This document shows positions 1 to 5,315 of a stretch of 9,207 bases of DNA, one piece after another; positions within the stretch are counted from its first letter, which is position 1; each line of letters starts with the position of its first letter. The notes under the pieces are model-generated. The model was given only the letters and a program-made list of their open reading frames with translations, made no database searches and had not been told where the DNA came from. Source of the DNA: an uncultured Clostridia bacterium. GTDB lineage: Bacteria > Bacillota > Clostridia > Oscillospirales > UBA644. Position numbers and translations under genes: made by a program. The stretch lies in contig CAJGDF010000057.1 of NCBI GenBank assembly GCA_904502105.1, positions 1 to 9,207 of the forward strand, read 5' to 3'.

Positions 1-141
1 ACTTTCATTCTGCTGACATCCAAACGTATGCGTAAAATATGCAGGTTTTTTATTTCTTTTTAATTCAATCTCATGAGCAATGCAGCGTACTTTGTTAATA
101 TATACACCCTGCATCGCATAAAGCAAAAGACTATTGTTCAT
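1..141 (-). CDS. miaB: MiaB, tRNA-2-methylthio-N6-dimethylallyladenosine synthase (N-terminal fragment)
   Basis: This is the first 47 codons of a gene running left out of the window. Translation from the ATG at 141-139 ends in YFTHTFGCQQNES, which matches the start of the methylthiotransferase N-terminal domain. Its consensus there is TFGCQMNxxDS, and the cysteine (residue 42) is the first of three that bind the auxiliary 4Fe-4S cluster. MiaB is a radical-SAM enzyme that adds a methylthio group to i6A37 of tRNAs reading UNN codons. The roughly 33 residues before the motif fit the N-terminal extension common in Firmicutes MiaB. An AAGGAA ribosome binding site (155-150) sits 8 bases before the ATG. 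A related methylthiotransferase (MtaB, RimO) cannot be fully excluded from so short a piece, but CQQNES favours MiaB. Confidence 0.85.
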   Translation of the reverse strand, partial: MNNSLLLYAMQGVYINKVRCIAHEIELKRNKKPAYFTHTFGCQQNES

Positions 142-153
142 AAATCAAATTCC

Positions 154-182
154 TTGACATAAAAATACATTATAATTATAAT
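154..182 (+). promoter_or_regulatory. Perfect-consensus sigma-A promoter directed toward the small gene and pgi
   Basis: TTGACA (154-159), a 17-base spacer and TATAAT (177-182) match the consensus at every position of both hexamers. The expected transcript start is near 189, leaving a leader of about 140 bases before the GTG at 332. The -35 touches the miaB ribosome binding site and the -10 overlaps the miaB -10. The region is very AT-rich, so a chance TATAAT is not unlikely. A full -35/-10 pair at optimal spacing is harder to get by chance. Confidence 0.6.
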
Positions 183-203
183 ACATTTTTTTTGATTTGT
201 AAA
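175..203 (-). promoter_or_regulatory. Sigma-A type promoter for miaB
   Basis: Read on the minus strand, TTTACA (203-198) is followed by a 17-base spacer and a perfect TATAAT (180-175). The expected transcript start is near 168, giving a leader of about 27 bases with the miaB ribosome binding site at 155-150. The -10 overlaps the -10 of a rightward promoter (177-182), so the two cannot be occupied together. Confidence 0.65.
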
Positions 204-223
204 TGGTTTTAACGAAAATTTAA

Positions 224-253
224 TTGACAAATTAATATATTTTTTTTTATCAT
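224..253 (+). promoter_or_regulatory. Possible weaker sigma-A promoter (middle of the gap)
   Basis: TTGACA (224-229) has a TATCAT (248-253) after an 18-base spacer. The -35 is perfect, the -10 has one mismatch and the spacing is one base long. It lies between two better rightward promoters and may be fortuitous in such AT-rich sequence. Confidence 0.3.
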
Positions 254-254
254 C

Positions 255-283
255 TTTACAAAAATGAATTTTCGTGCTATAAT
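255..283 (+). promoter_or_regulatory. Extended -10 sigma-A promoter for the small gene and pgi
   Basis: TTTACA (255-260), a 17-base spacer and TATAAT (278-283) preceded by TG at 275-276 form an extended -10 promoter. The expected start is near 290, giving a leader of about 42 bases before the GTG at 332, with its ribosome binding site at 319-325. This is the most natural promoter for the cysteine-rich gene and pgi. Confidence 0.7.
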
Positions 284-318
284 AACACTTACAGATTATA
301 TTTCTATTCAGTTGCGAT

Positions 319-325
319 AAGGAGG
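319..325 (+). promoter_or_regulatory. Ribosome binding site fixing a GTG start
   Basis: AAGGAGG lies 6 bases before the GTG at 332-334. Its strength and spacing fix the start of the small cysteine-rich gene at GTG, since there is no ATG at the head of this frame. Confidence 0.85.
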
Positions 326-331
326 ATCCTT

Positions 332-538
332 GTGTTTAAGAAAAAACATGATGTAAACTGTGCTTACTGTAAATTTGGATATATTTTAACAAATGAATCA
401 GATTGTATCTGTGATAAATACGGTTTGATTGAAAGAAAAGACAAATGTTCCAAATTTATATACGAACCACTGAAACGAATTCCTTCCCCGCCTGCGACAA
501 TTGAAGAATATTCTGAAAATGACTTCAAAATATCTTGA
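332..538 (+). CDS. Small cysteine-rich, probably metal-binding protein (68 aa, function unknown)
   Basis: A 68-residue protein starts at GTG with an AAGGAGG site 6 bases upstream. Five cysteines fall in a regular pattern: C10-x2-C13, C25-x-C27 and C39, followed by FIYEPLKRIPSPP (42-54). CxxC plus CxC and a later Cys looks like a small zinc ribbon or zinc finger, though no metal is proven. The layout, including the F-x-Y-x-P-L-K-R-x-P tail, matches a small conserved hypothetical family I know from clostridial genomes. Its role is not known to me. There is no signal peptide or membrane segment, so it is probably cytoplasmic. Its TGA lies 15 bases before the pgi ATG, so the two are almost certainly co-transcribed and perhaps translationally coupled. 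A minus-strand frame over the same bases is a shadow. Confidence 0.82.
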   Translation: MFKKKHDVNCAYCKFGYILTNESDCICDKYGLIERKDKCSKFIYEPLKRIPSPPATIEEYSENDFKIS

Positions 539-553
539 AAGGATTGATATAAA

Positions 554-1891
554 ATGAACAAACCTTTAACCCTTAACACAAAGTTTACCGAAAACTTTGT
601 ATCTGCTCATGAATTTGAAGCAATGAAGCCTTTTGTTTCTGCTGCAGATAAACTCATAAAAAATAAAAACGGTCTCGGAAATGATTTTCTTGGTTGGGTT
701 GATCTCCCCGTTAATTATGATAAGGAAGAATTTGACAGAGTAAAAAAAGCTGCTGAAAAAATCAGAAATGACAGCGATGTTCTTGTTGTAATCGGTATCG
801 GCGGTTCATATCTCGGTGCGAGAGCTGTTATTGAATTCTGTGCTCCCGTTTTCGGTACAGAAAAAGAAAAATCCCCTGAAATACTCTTCCTTGGCAACAA
901 CCTCAGCCCTGCTCATATGGTTGAAGTTCTTAATAAATGCAAAGGCAAACGTGTTTCCGTTAACGTAATTTCTAAATCCGGTACAACAACAGAACCCGCT
1001 CTTGCATTCAGAGTAATGAAAGATTATCTTGAAAAAGAATACGGTGAAGCTGCGAAAGACCGCATCTATGCAACAACCGACAAAGCAAGAGGAACACTTA
1101 AAAACCTTTCAGTAGAAAAAGGATATGAAACATTTGTTATTCCCGACGATGTAGGCGGAAGATTCTCTGTACTTACCCCTGTAGGACTTCTCCCTATCGC
1201 AGTTGCAGGTCTTGATATCGATGCACTTATGTCCGGTGCACAGCAAGCAAGAGTTGACTTTGACAATGATGATCTTGATAACAATGACTGCTACAGATAT
1301 GCTACAATGCGTTCAATCATGCTTCGCAAAGGTAAAACAACAGAAGTTACAGTTGGATACGAACCGTTTATTGCATCATTCTGCGAATGGATCAAACAGC
1401 TCCACGGCGAAAGCGAAGGTAAAGATAATAAAGGTCTCTTCCCCGCAAGTATGATATTCTCTACAGATCTTCATTCTCTCGGTCAGTATGTTCAGCAGGG
1501 TCTTCGTAACCTTTTTGAAACAGTTCTTTGGATCAAGAATCCTAAAATTGACATGAGCATTCTTTCCGATCCCAACAATCTTGACGGACTTAACTTCCTC
1601 TCCGATAAAACTCTTAATGAAATCAATAAAAATGCATTTATGGGAACAGTTCTTGCCCATGTCGAAGGCGGAGTTCCGAATATGGTAATTGAAATGGAAG
1701 ATTCTTCCGAATATTCTCTTGGCTACCTTATTTATTTCTATGAAAAAGCTTGCGCTCTTGCAGGTTATATGAACGGCGTTAATCCGTTTGATCAGCCCGG
1801 TGTTGAATCTTATAAAAAGAATATGTTCGCACTTCTCGGTAAACCCGGATATGAAGATATGCGTGCAGAGCTCGAAGCTAAGTTAAAATAA
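554..1891 (+). CDS. pgi: Glucose-6-phosphate isomerase
   Basis: This 445-residue enzyme interconverts glucose-6-phosphate and fructose-6-phosphate in cytoplasmic glycolysis and gluconeogenesis. Its length is typical of the short bacterial type (Bacillus and clostridia) rather than the roughly 550-residue proteobacterial/eukaryotic type. Visible motifs are the SIS-fold sugar-phosphate loop [13 protein letters not shown] (79-91), [10 protein letters not shown] (140-149), family signature 1 [14 protein letters not shown] (198-211) and family signature 2 ending [10 protein letters not shown] (412-421). The likely catalytic residues, by correspondence with Bacillus-type enzymes, are Glu286 (in HGESEG), His307 (in TDLHSLG) and Lys421. 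All three are present, so the enzyme should be active. An AAAGGAT site (538-544) overlaps the stop of the upstream small gene and lies 9 bases before the ATG. No hairpin terminator is visible after the TAA, so read-through into the next gene is likely. Confidence 0.98.
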   Translation: MNKPLTLNTKFTENFVSAHEFEAMKPFVSAADKLIKNKNGLGNDFLGWVDLPVNYDKEEFDRVKKAAEKIRNDSDVLVVIGIGGSYLGARAVIEFCAPVFGTEKEKSPEILFLGNNLSPAHMVEVLNKCKGKRVSVNVISKSGTTTEPALAFRVMKDYLEKEYGEAAKDRIYATTDKARGTLKNLSVEKGYETFVIPDDVGGRFSVLTPVGLLPIAVAGLDIDALMSGAQQARVDFDNDDLDNNDCYRYATMRSIMLRKGKTTEVTVGYEPFIASFCEWIKQLHGESEGKDNKGLFPASMIFSTDLHSLGQYVQQGLRNLFETVLWIKNPKIDMSILSDPNNLDGLNFLSDKTLNEINKNAFMGTVLAHVEGGVPNMVIEMEDSSEYSLGYLIYFYEKACALAGYMNGVNPFDQPGVESYKKNMFALLGKPGYEDMRAELEAKLK

Positions 1892-1936
1892 ACAAAACAA
1901 CACCTATATCAATCGTATTTTTATCTATTTTTACTA

Positions 1937-1965
1937 TTGAATTATTTAAAAAAATATGATATAAT
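1937..1965 (+). promoter_or_regulatory. Extended -10 promoter for the small ATP-binding protein gene
   Basis: TTGAAT (1937-1942), a 17-base spacer and TATAAT (1960-1965) preceded by TG at 1957-1958 make a good extended -10 promoter. It lies in the 103-base gap after pgi. The expected transcript start is near 1972, leaving a very short leader before the AAAGGAG site at 1977-1983. Confidence 0.65.
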
Positions 1966-1976
1966 TAAAACAAATC

Positions 1977-1983
1977 AAAGGAG
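1977..1983 (+). promoter_or_regulatory. Ribosome binding site deciding the ATG at 1995
   Basis: AAAGGAG ends at 1983, 11 bases before the ATG at 1995. An in-frame GTG at 1983 overlaps this site and so cannot be the start, which excludes a four-residue extension (M-C-C-Q). Confidence 0.75.
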
Positions 1984-1994
1984 TGTGTTGCCAA

Positions 1995-2408
1995 ATGATA
2001 AAAGTAGTTATGGGTCTCAAGGGCAATGGTAAAACCAAAACTCTTATTGCCAATGTTAATGAGTCCGTTAAAGAAGAACGTGGAGACGTTGTATGCATAG
2101 AGAAAGATTCTAAGCTCAGATACGATGTTAGCCACAAAGTTCGTCTTATCAGTGCAAGCGAATATGATATAAACAGTTTTGATAAATTTTATGGTTTCAT
2201 TTGCGGTCTTATCGCAGGTAACTATGATATAACAGCAGTATACATTGACTCTATCCTTAAAATTTGCGGAGAAGATATGGATGAATTCTATAACTTCCTC
2301 AAAAAGGTTGAAGCTCTTACCGAAAACATTAAGGTTTACATGACTGCAAGTTATGATTTTGATGCTGCACCTGAAAACATTCGCGAATATATTCAGTGTC
2401 ACGAATAA
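1995..2408 (+). CDS. Small P-loop ATP-binding protein (137 aa, function unknown)
   Basis: The protein begins MIKVVMGLKGNGKTKTLI, so a Walker A motif G-x-x-G-x-G-K-T (residues 7-14) sits right at the N-terminus, as in kinase-type P-loop proteins. A hydrophobic strand ending in acid, AVYIDS (81-86), is a likely Walker B with Asp85. At 137 residues it is too short for a full AAA+ or PilT-type motor, although such proteins are sometimes loosely labelled PilT-like. I recognise the layout (MGLKGxGKT, GDVVCIE, YDI, GNYDIT, IDS) as a conserved clostridial hypothetical ATP-binding family without a known role. There is no signal peptide or membrane segment. It has its own promoter after pgi and ends 26 bases before a strong terminator hairpin, so it can be expressed alone or as the last gene of the pgi transcript. 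The opposite-strand frame of similar length is a shadow. Confidence 0.85.
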   Translation: MIKVVMGLKGNGKTKTLIANVNESVKEERGDVVCIEKDSKLRYDVSHKVRLISASEYDINSFDKFYGFICGLIAGNYDITAVYIDSILKICGEDMDEFYNFLKKVEALTENIKVYMTASYDFDAAPENIREYIQCHE

Positions 2409-2434
2409 AATATAATAATTAAAGTCAATTTATA

Positions 2435-2466
2435 AAACAGCTCTCCGATAAATCGGAGAGCTGTTT
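2435..2466. terminator. Bidirectional intrinsic terminator between convergent operons
   Basis: Arms AAACAGCTCTCCGAT (2435-2449) and ATCGGAGAGCTGTTT (2452-2466) are perfect 15-base complements around a 2-base centre, so the innermost A-T pairs probably open into the loop. Rightward, the GC-rich part of the stem is followed by TTTGTTATTTTCTTTTT. Leftward, it is followed by TTTTATAAATT. It lies 26 bases after the ATP-binding protein gene and 1 base beyond the stop of the leftward FemAB gene, so it can end both transcripts. Confidence 0.9.
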
Positions 2467-2467
2467 G

Positions 2468-3682
2468 TTATTTTCTTTTTAGTTTAATTTTAAAATAAAT
2501 TCTTTTTGCTAAAGGAAGTAATTTTGTCATCAAATGATATCGAACTTTTCTTACAGGATACTCGAATTCACCCGCATATTCAACAACATTTGGATTAAAT
2601 TTCATCTTAAAATCAGATAAGCTATCATTCAAATCTCCGTGTATACCAAGTAAACTGAATATTTTACAACCTTGGTTCCTGAAATACCGCATTCCTTCAA
2701 ATCTGAGCTGGTTTGTTGTTCTAAACCTCGGGAATATAGAATCATCAAATCCGCTGTACAATAAATATGCTGTTGAATTACTCTTAACAGTTAAAAGAGC
2801 AGACATTGTAACGATATTTCCTTTTTCAAGTTTAAGTGTTTTAGCCCTGTCTAAATCTTTTTCTGCTTGTTCAACACTCTCATTGTCTCCGTTCTTAATT
2901 TGATCTTCCAAAAATGACATTAATTTATCGAGATCGATCTTAGCAAAAAATATAACGTTATCATCCCCGAAAGCATCGTATATTCTGTTAAAGTATGATT
3001 CATCACGAAGGATAATATGCTGACGGTCTTCTGTATGAGATGAAATTTCCGAAAAACGACGAACCGCATTTTTACCCATATCATACTCAAAAAAGATTCC
3101 TCGAACATCAGTATAATGACCGATAAATTTTCGTATTTTTTTATCAAACGATTTGGCTAAAACTTCATCGGAAAAAGGTTCTCCGTTTGAATCGGTTAAT
3201 GCAATCTCTGCATTATATCTTGGTTGCGTATATGCGTGAAAGTCCTTTTCAAAACCCATATGTTTAAAACCAAGTTGTTGAAGATGTGCCATTTTTTGTT
3301 TTCCTTCAAGATCAACAACGATCGTTTTCTTATAATTGTTTGAAAGAACAATTTCCGGGTCTATTCTGACAACGTATGCCCCTATTTTTTTTGCGTAATC
3401 GATTACTCCGTTTGTAAAAGCCGATACAGCCTCTTTATCAGAATAATCAATAACAAATCCTCTGGGTGAATATATCATCTTTAACCCGGGAGCAAATTTT
3501 CTTATAAGAAGTAATGCGCCTGCTATTGGTTTGTCATCGTTATAAAGCAAACAAAGTGTACTTTTCCATCCGGTTTTGATCTTAGCCCACATTGGAGTTT
3601 GGGTTATATTATAATTATCCAATGAATTCAACCAAGACATATATTCTTCAGATGAAACATCAGAAACGAATTTATAGTTCAA
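2468..3682 (-). CDS. FemAB-family aminoacyltransferase (peptidoglycan interpeptide bridge synthesis)
   Basis: This 404-residue protein resembles the FemA/FemX/MurM group. These cytoplasmic enzymes transfer amino acids from aminoacyl-tRNA onto the lysine side chain of lipid-linked peptidoglycan precursors. Supporting stretches are NITQTPMWAKIKTGW (25-39), YSPRGFVIDY (71-80) in the first GNAT-like domain, and GIHGDLNDSLSDFKMKF (346-362) followed by EYAGEFEYPV (368-377) in the second. A short charged helical insertion at about 250-287 replaces the longer two-helix arm of staphylococcal FemA. The basic tail (391-404) may contact membrane lipid II. The amino acid it adds cannot be told from sequence. 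Translation starts at TTG (3682-3680) with GGAGGG 6 bases upstream. It lies 65 bases after the toprim gene, the loosest junction of the leftward block, and its stop is next to the shared terminator. Confidence 0.88.
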   Translation of the reverse strand: MNYKFVSDVSSEEYMSWLNSLDNYNITQTPMWAKIKTGWKSTLCLLYNDDKPIAGALLLIRKFAPGLKMIYSPRGFVIDYSDKEAVSAFTNGVIDYAKKIGAYVVRIDPEIVLSNNYKKTIVVDLEGKQKMAHLQQLGFKHMGFEKDFHAYTQPRYNAEIALTDSNGEPFSDEVLAKSFDKKIRKFIGHYTDVRGIFFEYDMGKNAVRRFSEISSHTEDRQHIILRDESYFNRIYDAFGDDNVIFFAKIDLDKLMSFLEDQIKNGDNESVEQAEKDLDRAKTLKLEKGNIVTMSALLTVKSNSTAYLLYSGFDDSIFPRFRTTNQLRFEGMRYFRNQGCKIFSLLGIHGDLNDSLSDFKMKFNPNVVEYAGEFEYPVRKVRYHLMTKLLPLAKRIYFKIKLKRK

Positions 3683-3688
3683 ATTATT

Positions 3689-3694
3689 CCCTCC
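3689..3694 (-). promoter_or_regulatory. Ribosome binding site fixing a TTG start for the FemAB gene
   Basis: GGAGGG on the minus strand lies 6 bases before the TTG at 3682-3680, with no in-frame ATG or GTG nearer. Directly upstream is a small hairpin on the mRNA: AATCTC, six A, GAGATT (3712-3695). It abuts but does not include the ribosome binding site. Confidence 0.8.
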
Positions 3695-3747
3695 AATCTC
3701 TTTTTTGAGATTTGTGATTTGTGTGTTTAGTTTGTTTTTATGTTTGT

Positions 3748-4293
3748 TTATAAATTACAAAGAATTTCCATAAGTTTATTTGCAGAAAGATATTTAGGTA
3801 AACCTAATTTTTTTTGAAGCTCCTGTCTCTTTTTAGCACTGTCAGGTCTTCCTGATAATCCCATTTCGTAAAGATCACTTTTTTTCAACGATTTACGTTC
3901 AACAACGTTGCCTTCGCCAAGATCAACACCTGCTTTTCGAAGAGCATCTAAAATAATAGACTCTTCCATACCCTCAACACCGAGCAGGCCTTCTTTAGAA
4001 GGCTCTCTTTTTCTTCGTTCCACCCCTTTTATATCAGGGATATAAGCGTTCTTAACATGTTTTTTATCTACTAAAGAAAGAATCTTGTTTCTAATCACGA
4101 ATCCCGCACTATCGCTGTCTGTCAAAATAACAACACCGCGTTTTTCTGCTAACAGTTTAATTGTATTCAGCAGTTCAGGATCCTTAAATAAACGAAACCC
4201 GCCTGTTTCAAGAACAAGAGTATCAATATACCGACGAACAGTCGAACAGTCGTATTTGCCTTCTACAACAATTATTTCATTAATCTTAATCAT
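3748..4293 (-). CDS. RNase M5-family toprim protein (RnmV-like, with DUF4093-type C-terminus)
   Basis: This 181-residue protein opens with IIVVEGKYD (7-15), carrying the toprim catalytic Glu11, and has the metal-binding D-x-D pair in LTDSDSAG (57-64; Asp59 and Asp61). A GVEG motif (105-108) corresponds to the GVEHA of Bacillus RNase M5. The C-terminal part DLYEMGLSGRPDSAKKRQ (140-157) follows the same order as the RnmV C-terminus. Length is close to the 186 residues of B. subtilis RnmV, the enzyme maturing 5S rRNA. TDSD instead of TDPD, and the setting after holA rather than beside ksgA, suggest a clostridial paralogue. The family call is firm and the 5S rRNA role is not, so I give no symbol. 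Its ATG overlaps the holA stop (ATGA, 4293-4290) and it has no clear ribosome binding site, so it is probably translated by coupling. Confidence 0.82.
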   Translation of the reverse strand: MIKINEIIVVEGKYDCSTVRRYIDTLVLETGGFRLFKDPELLNTIKLLAEKRGVVILTDSDSAGFVIRNKILSLVDKKHVKNAYIPDIKGVERRKREPSKEGLLGVEGMEESIILDALRKAGVDLGEGNVVERKSLKKSDLYEMGLSGRPDSAKKRQELQKKLGLPKYLSANKLMEILCNL

Positions 4294-5294
4294 ATCAATA
4301 TAATAAGAGAAGATACAAGCTCTGCCAAAAGAGCTTCTGAATCAGCGGATGTTGATTTTGAAGATACATCTGTCTCCGCGCAGATACGAAGCATTTCTTC
4401 GAGACATTGTCTGTCTATCTTATTTGCCCTTGCAATATTTTTATTTAACACGAACCCTTTCTGTCCAAGCTCTTTTTCCATTTCAGATGTTGAAAGTCCG
4501 CTTACAGAAAGGAGTTTTGTTTTATAGACTGTTGTTACAGCAGAATAAATTGAAGCCATTATCATAACTTCATTAGTTCTCATTTCTGAAAGCTTTTTTA
4601 AAACAGAAAACGCTTTTTCTCTGTTCTTATCAAAAATAGCATCTGTTAGTTCGTATGTCTTTGCATCTATTGTTTTAGTTGTTATGATATCTATTGCTTC
4701 TTTTGTTATAACAGATTCACAGTATGAGCAAAGCTTTTCAACTTCATTCAACAGAGAATACATATCATTTGATGTCTGAGAAAGAAGATAATTCACACAA
4801 TCTGTATCTATTATCCTGTTTCGTTTTTTCACCTGTTGCATAACCCATTTGCGAAGAATTTGAGAATCAAGAGGATCTATATCAACCCAAAGTCCATTAT
4901 CAGAAACGATCTTTTTAAATTGTTTCCCGTTTGTTGTTTTTAAATCAATCGATTCGGATATTTGATAGATAATAATTATAATATTATCTTCAAGTTCTTT
5001 TGCGTGACTTGATAACCAAACAGAAGCAGCGTCCGAAGCTTTAAGATCTATTATAATAACAGCTTTTTTCTCAGACATCATCGGATATGAGCTGATCGCA
5101 TCGGTAAGTTCTGATATTGTAAGTTCTTTACCTTCTCTTATCATACAATCCGGATGATCGAAAATCTCACCGTAAAGGGATTTACGCAGTTCGTTATAAT
5201 AATAATGTTTTAAATATGCTTCTTCGCCGCACATATAATATATTTTTTTAAAATCATGTGCTTCAATGTCATTTTTAAGAATTTGCAGACTCAT
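4290..5294 (-). CDS. holA: DNA polymerase III delta subunit (clamp loader)
   Basis: This 334-residue protein matches HolA/YqeN in length and layout. The delta subunit opens the beta sliding clamp within the clamp-loader complex at the replication fork. Visible features are KIYYMCGEEAYLKHYY (17-32), the degenerate P-loop region of the AAA+ fold (delta does not hydrolyse ATP), and a PMMSEKKAVIIIDL segment (71-84) in domain I. A helical lid domain starts near residue 145 (ILRKWVMQQVKKR). The C-terminal collar domain includes KAFSVLKKLSEMR (222-234). The ATG at 5294 lies 21 bases after the comEC stop with no strong Shine-Dalgarno sequence. comEC followed by holA is a common order in Firmicutes and supports the call. 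Its TGA overlaps the next gene's ATG. Confidence 0.92.
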   Translation of the reverse strand: MSLQILKNDIEAHDFKKIYYMCGEEAYLKHYYYNELRKSLYGEIFDHPDCMIREGKELTISELTDAISSYPMMSEKKAVIIIDLKASDAASVWLSSHAKELEDNIIIIIYQISESIDLKTTNGKQFKKIVSDNGLWVDIDPLDSQILRKWVMQQVKKRNRIIDTDCVNYLLSQTSNDMYSLLNEVEKLCSYCESVITKEAIDIITTKTIDAKTYELTDAIFDKNREKAFSVLKKLSEMRTNEVMIMASIYSAVTTVYKTKLLSVSGLSTSEMEKELGQKGFVLNKNIARANKIDRQCLEEMLRICAETDVSSKSTSADSEALLAELVSSLIILI

Positions 5295-5315
5295 TATTAA
5301 TACCGTTAAATTAAG

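Noticed and set aside
189..331. Possible riboswitch or small RNA in the long leader of the pgi block
   Set aside because: Apart from one distant inverted repeat the leader is AT-rich and unstructured by eye. No aptamer-like motif or terminator was seen.
1983..1985. GTG as the start of the ATP-binding protein
   Set aside because: It lies within the ribosome binding site itself. The ATG at 1995 has normal spacing and gives a P-loop at the usual distance from the N-terminus.
1965..2402. A 145-codon minus-strand frame opposite the small ATP-binding protein
   Set aside because: It is the antisense shadow of a gene with a clear Walker A, promoter and ribosome binding site. Its own translation has no recognisable motif and it lacks a good start site.
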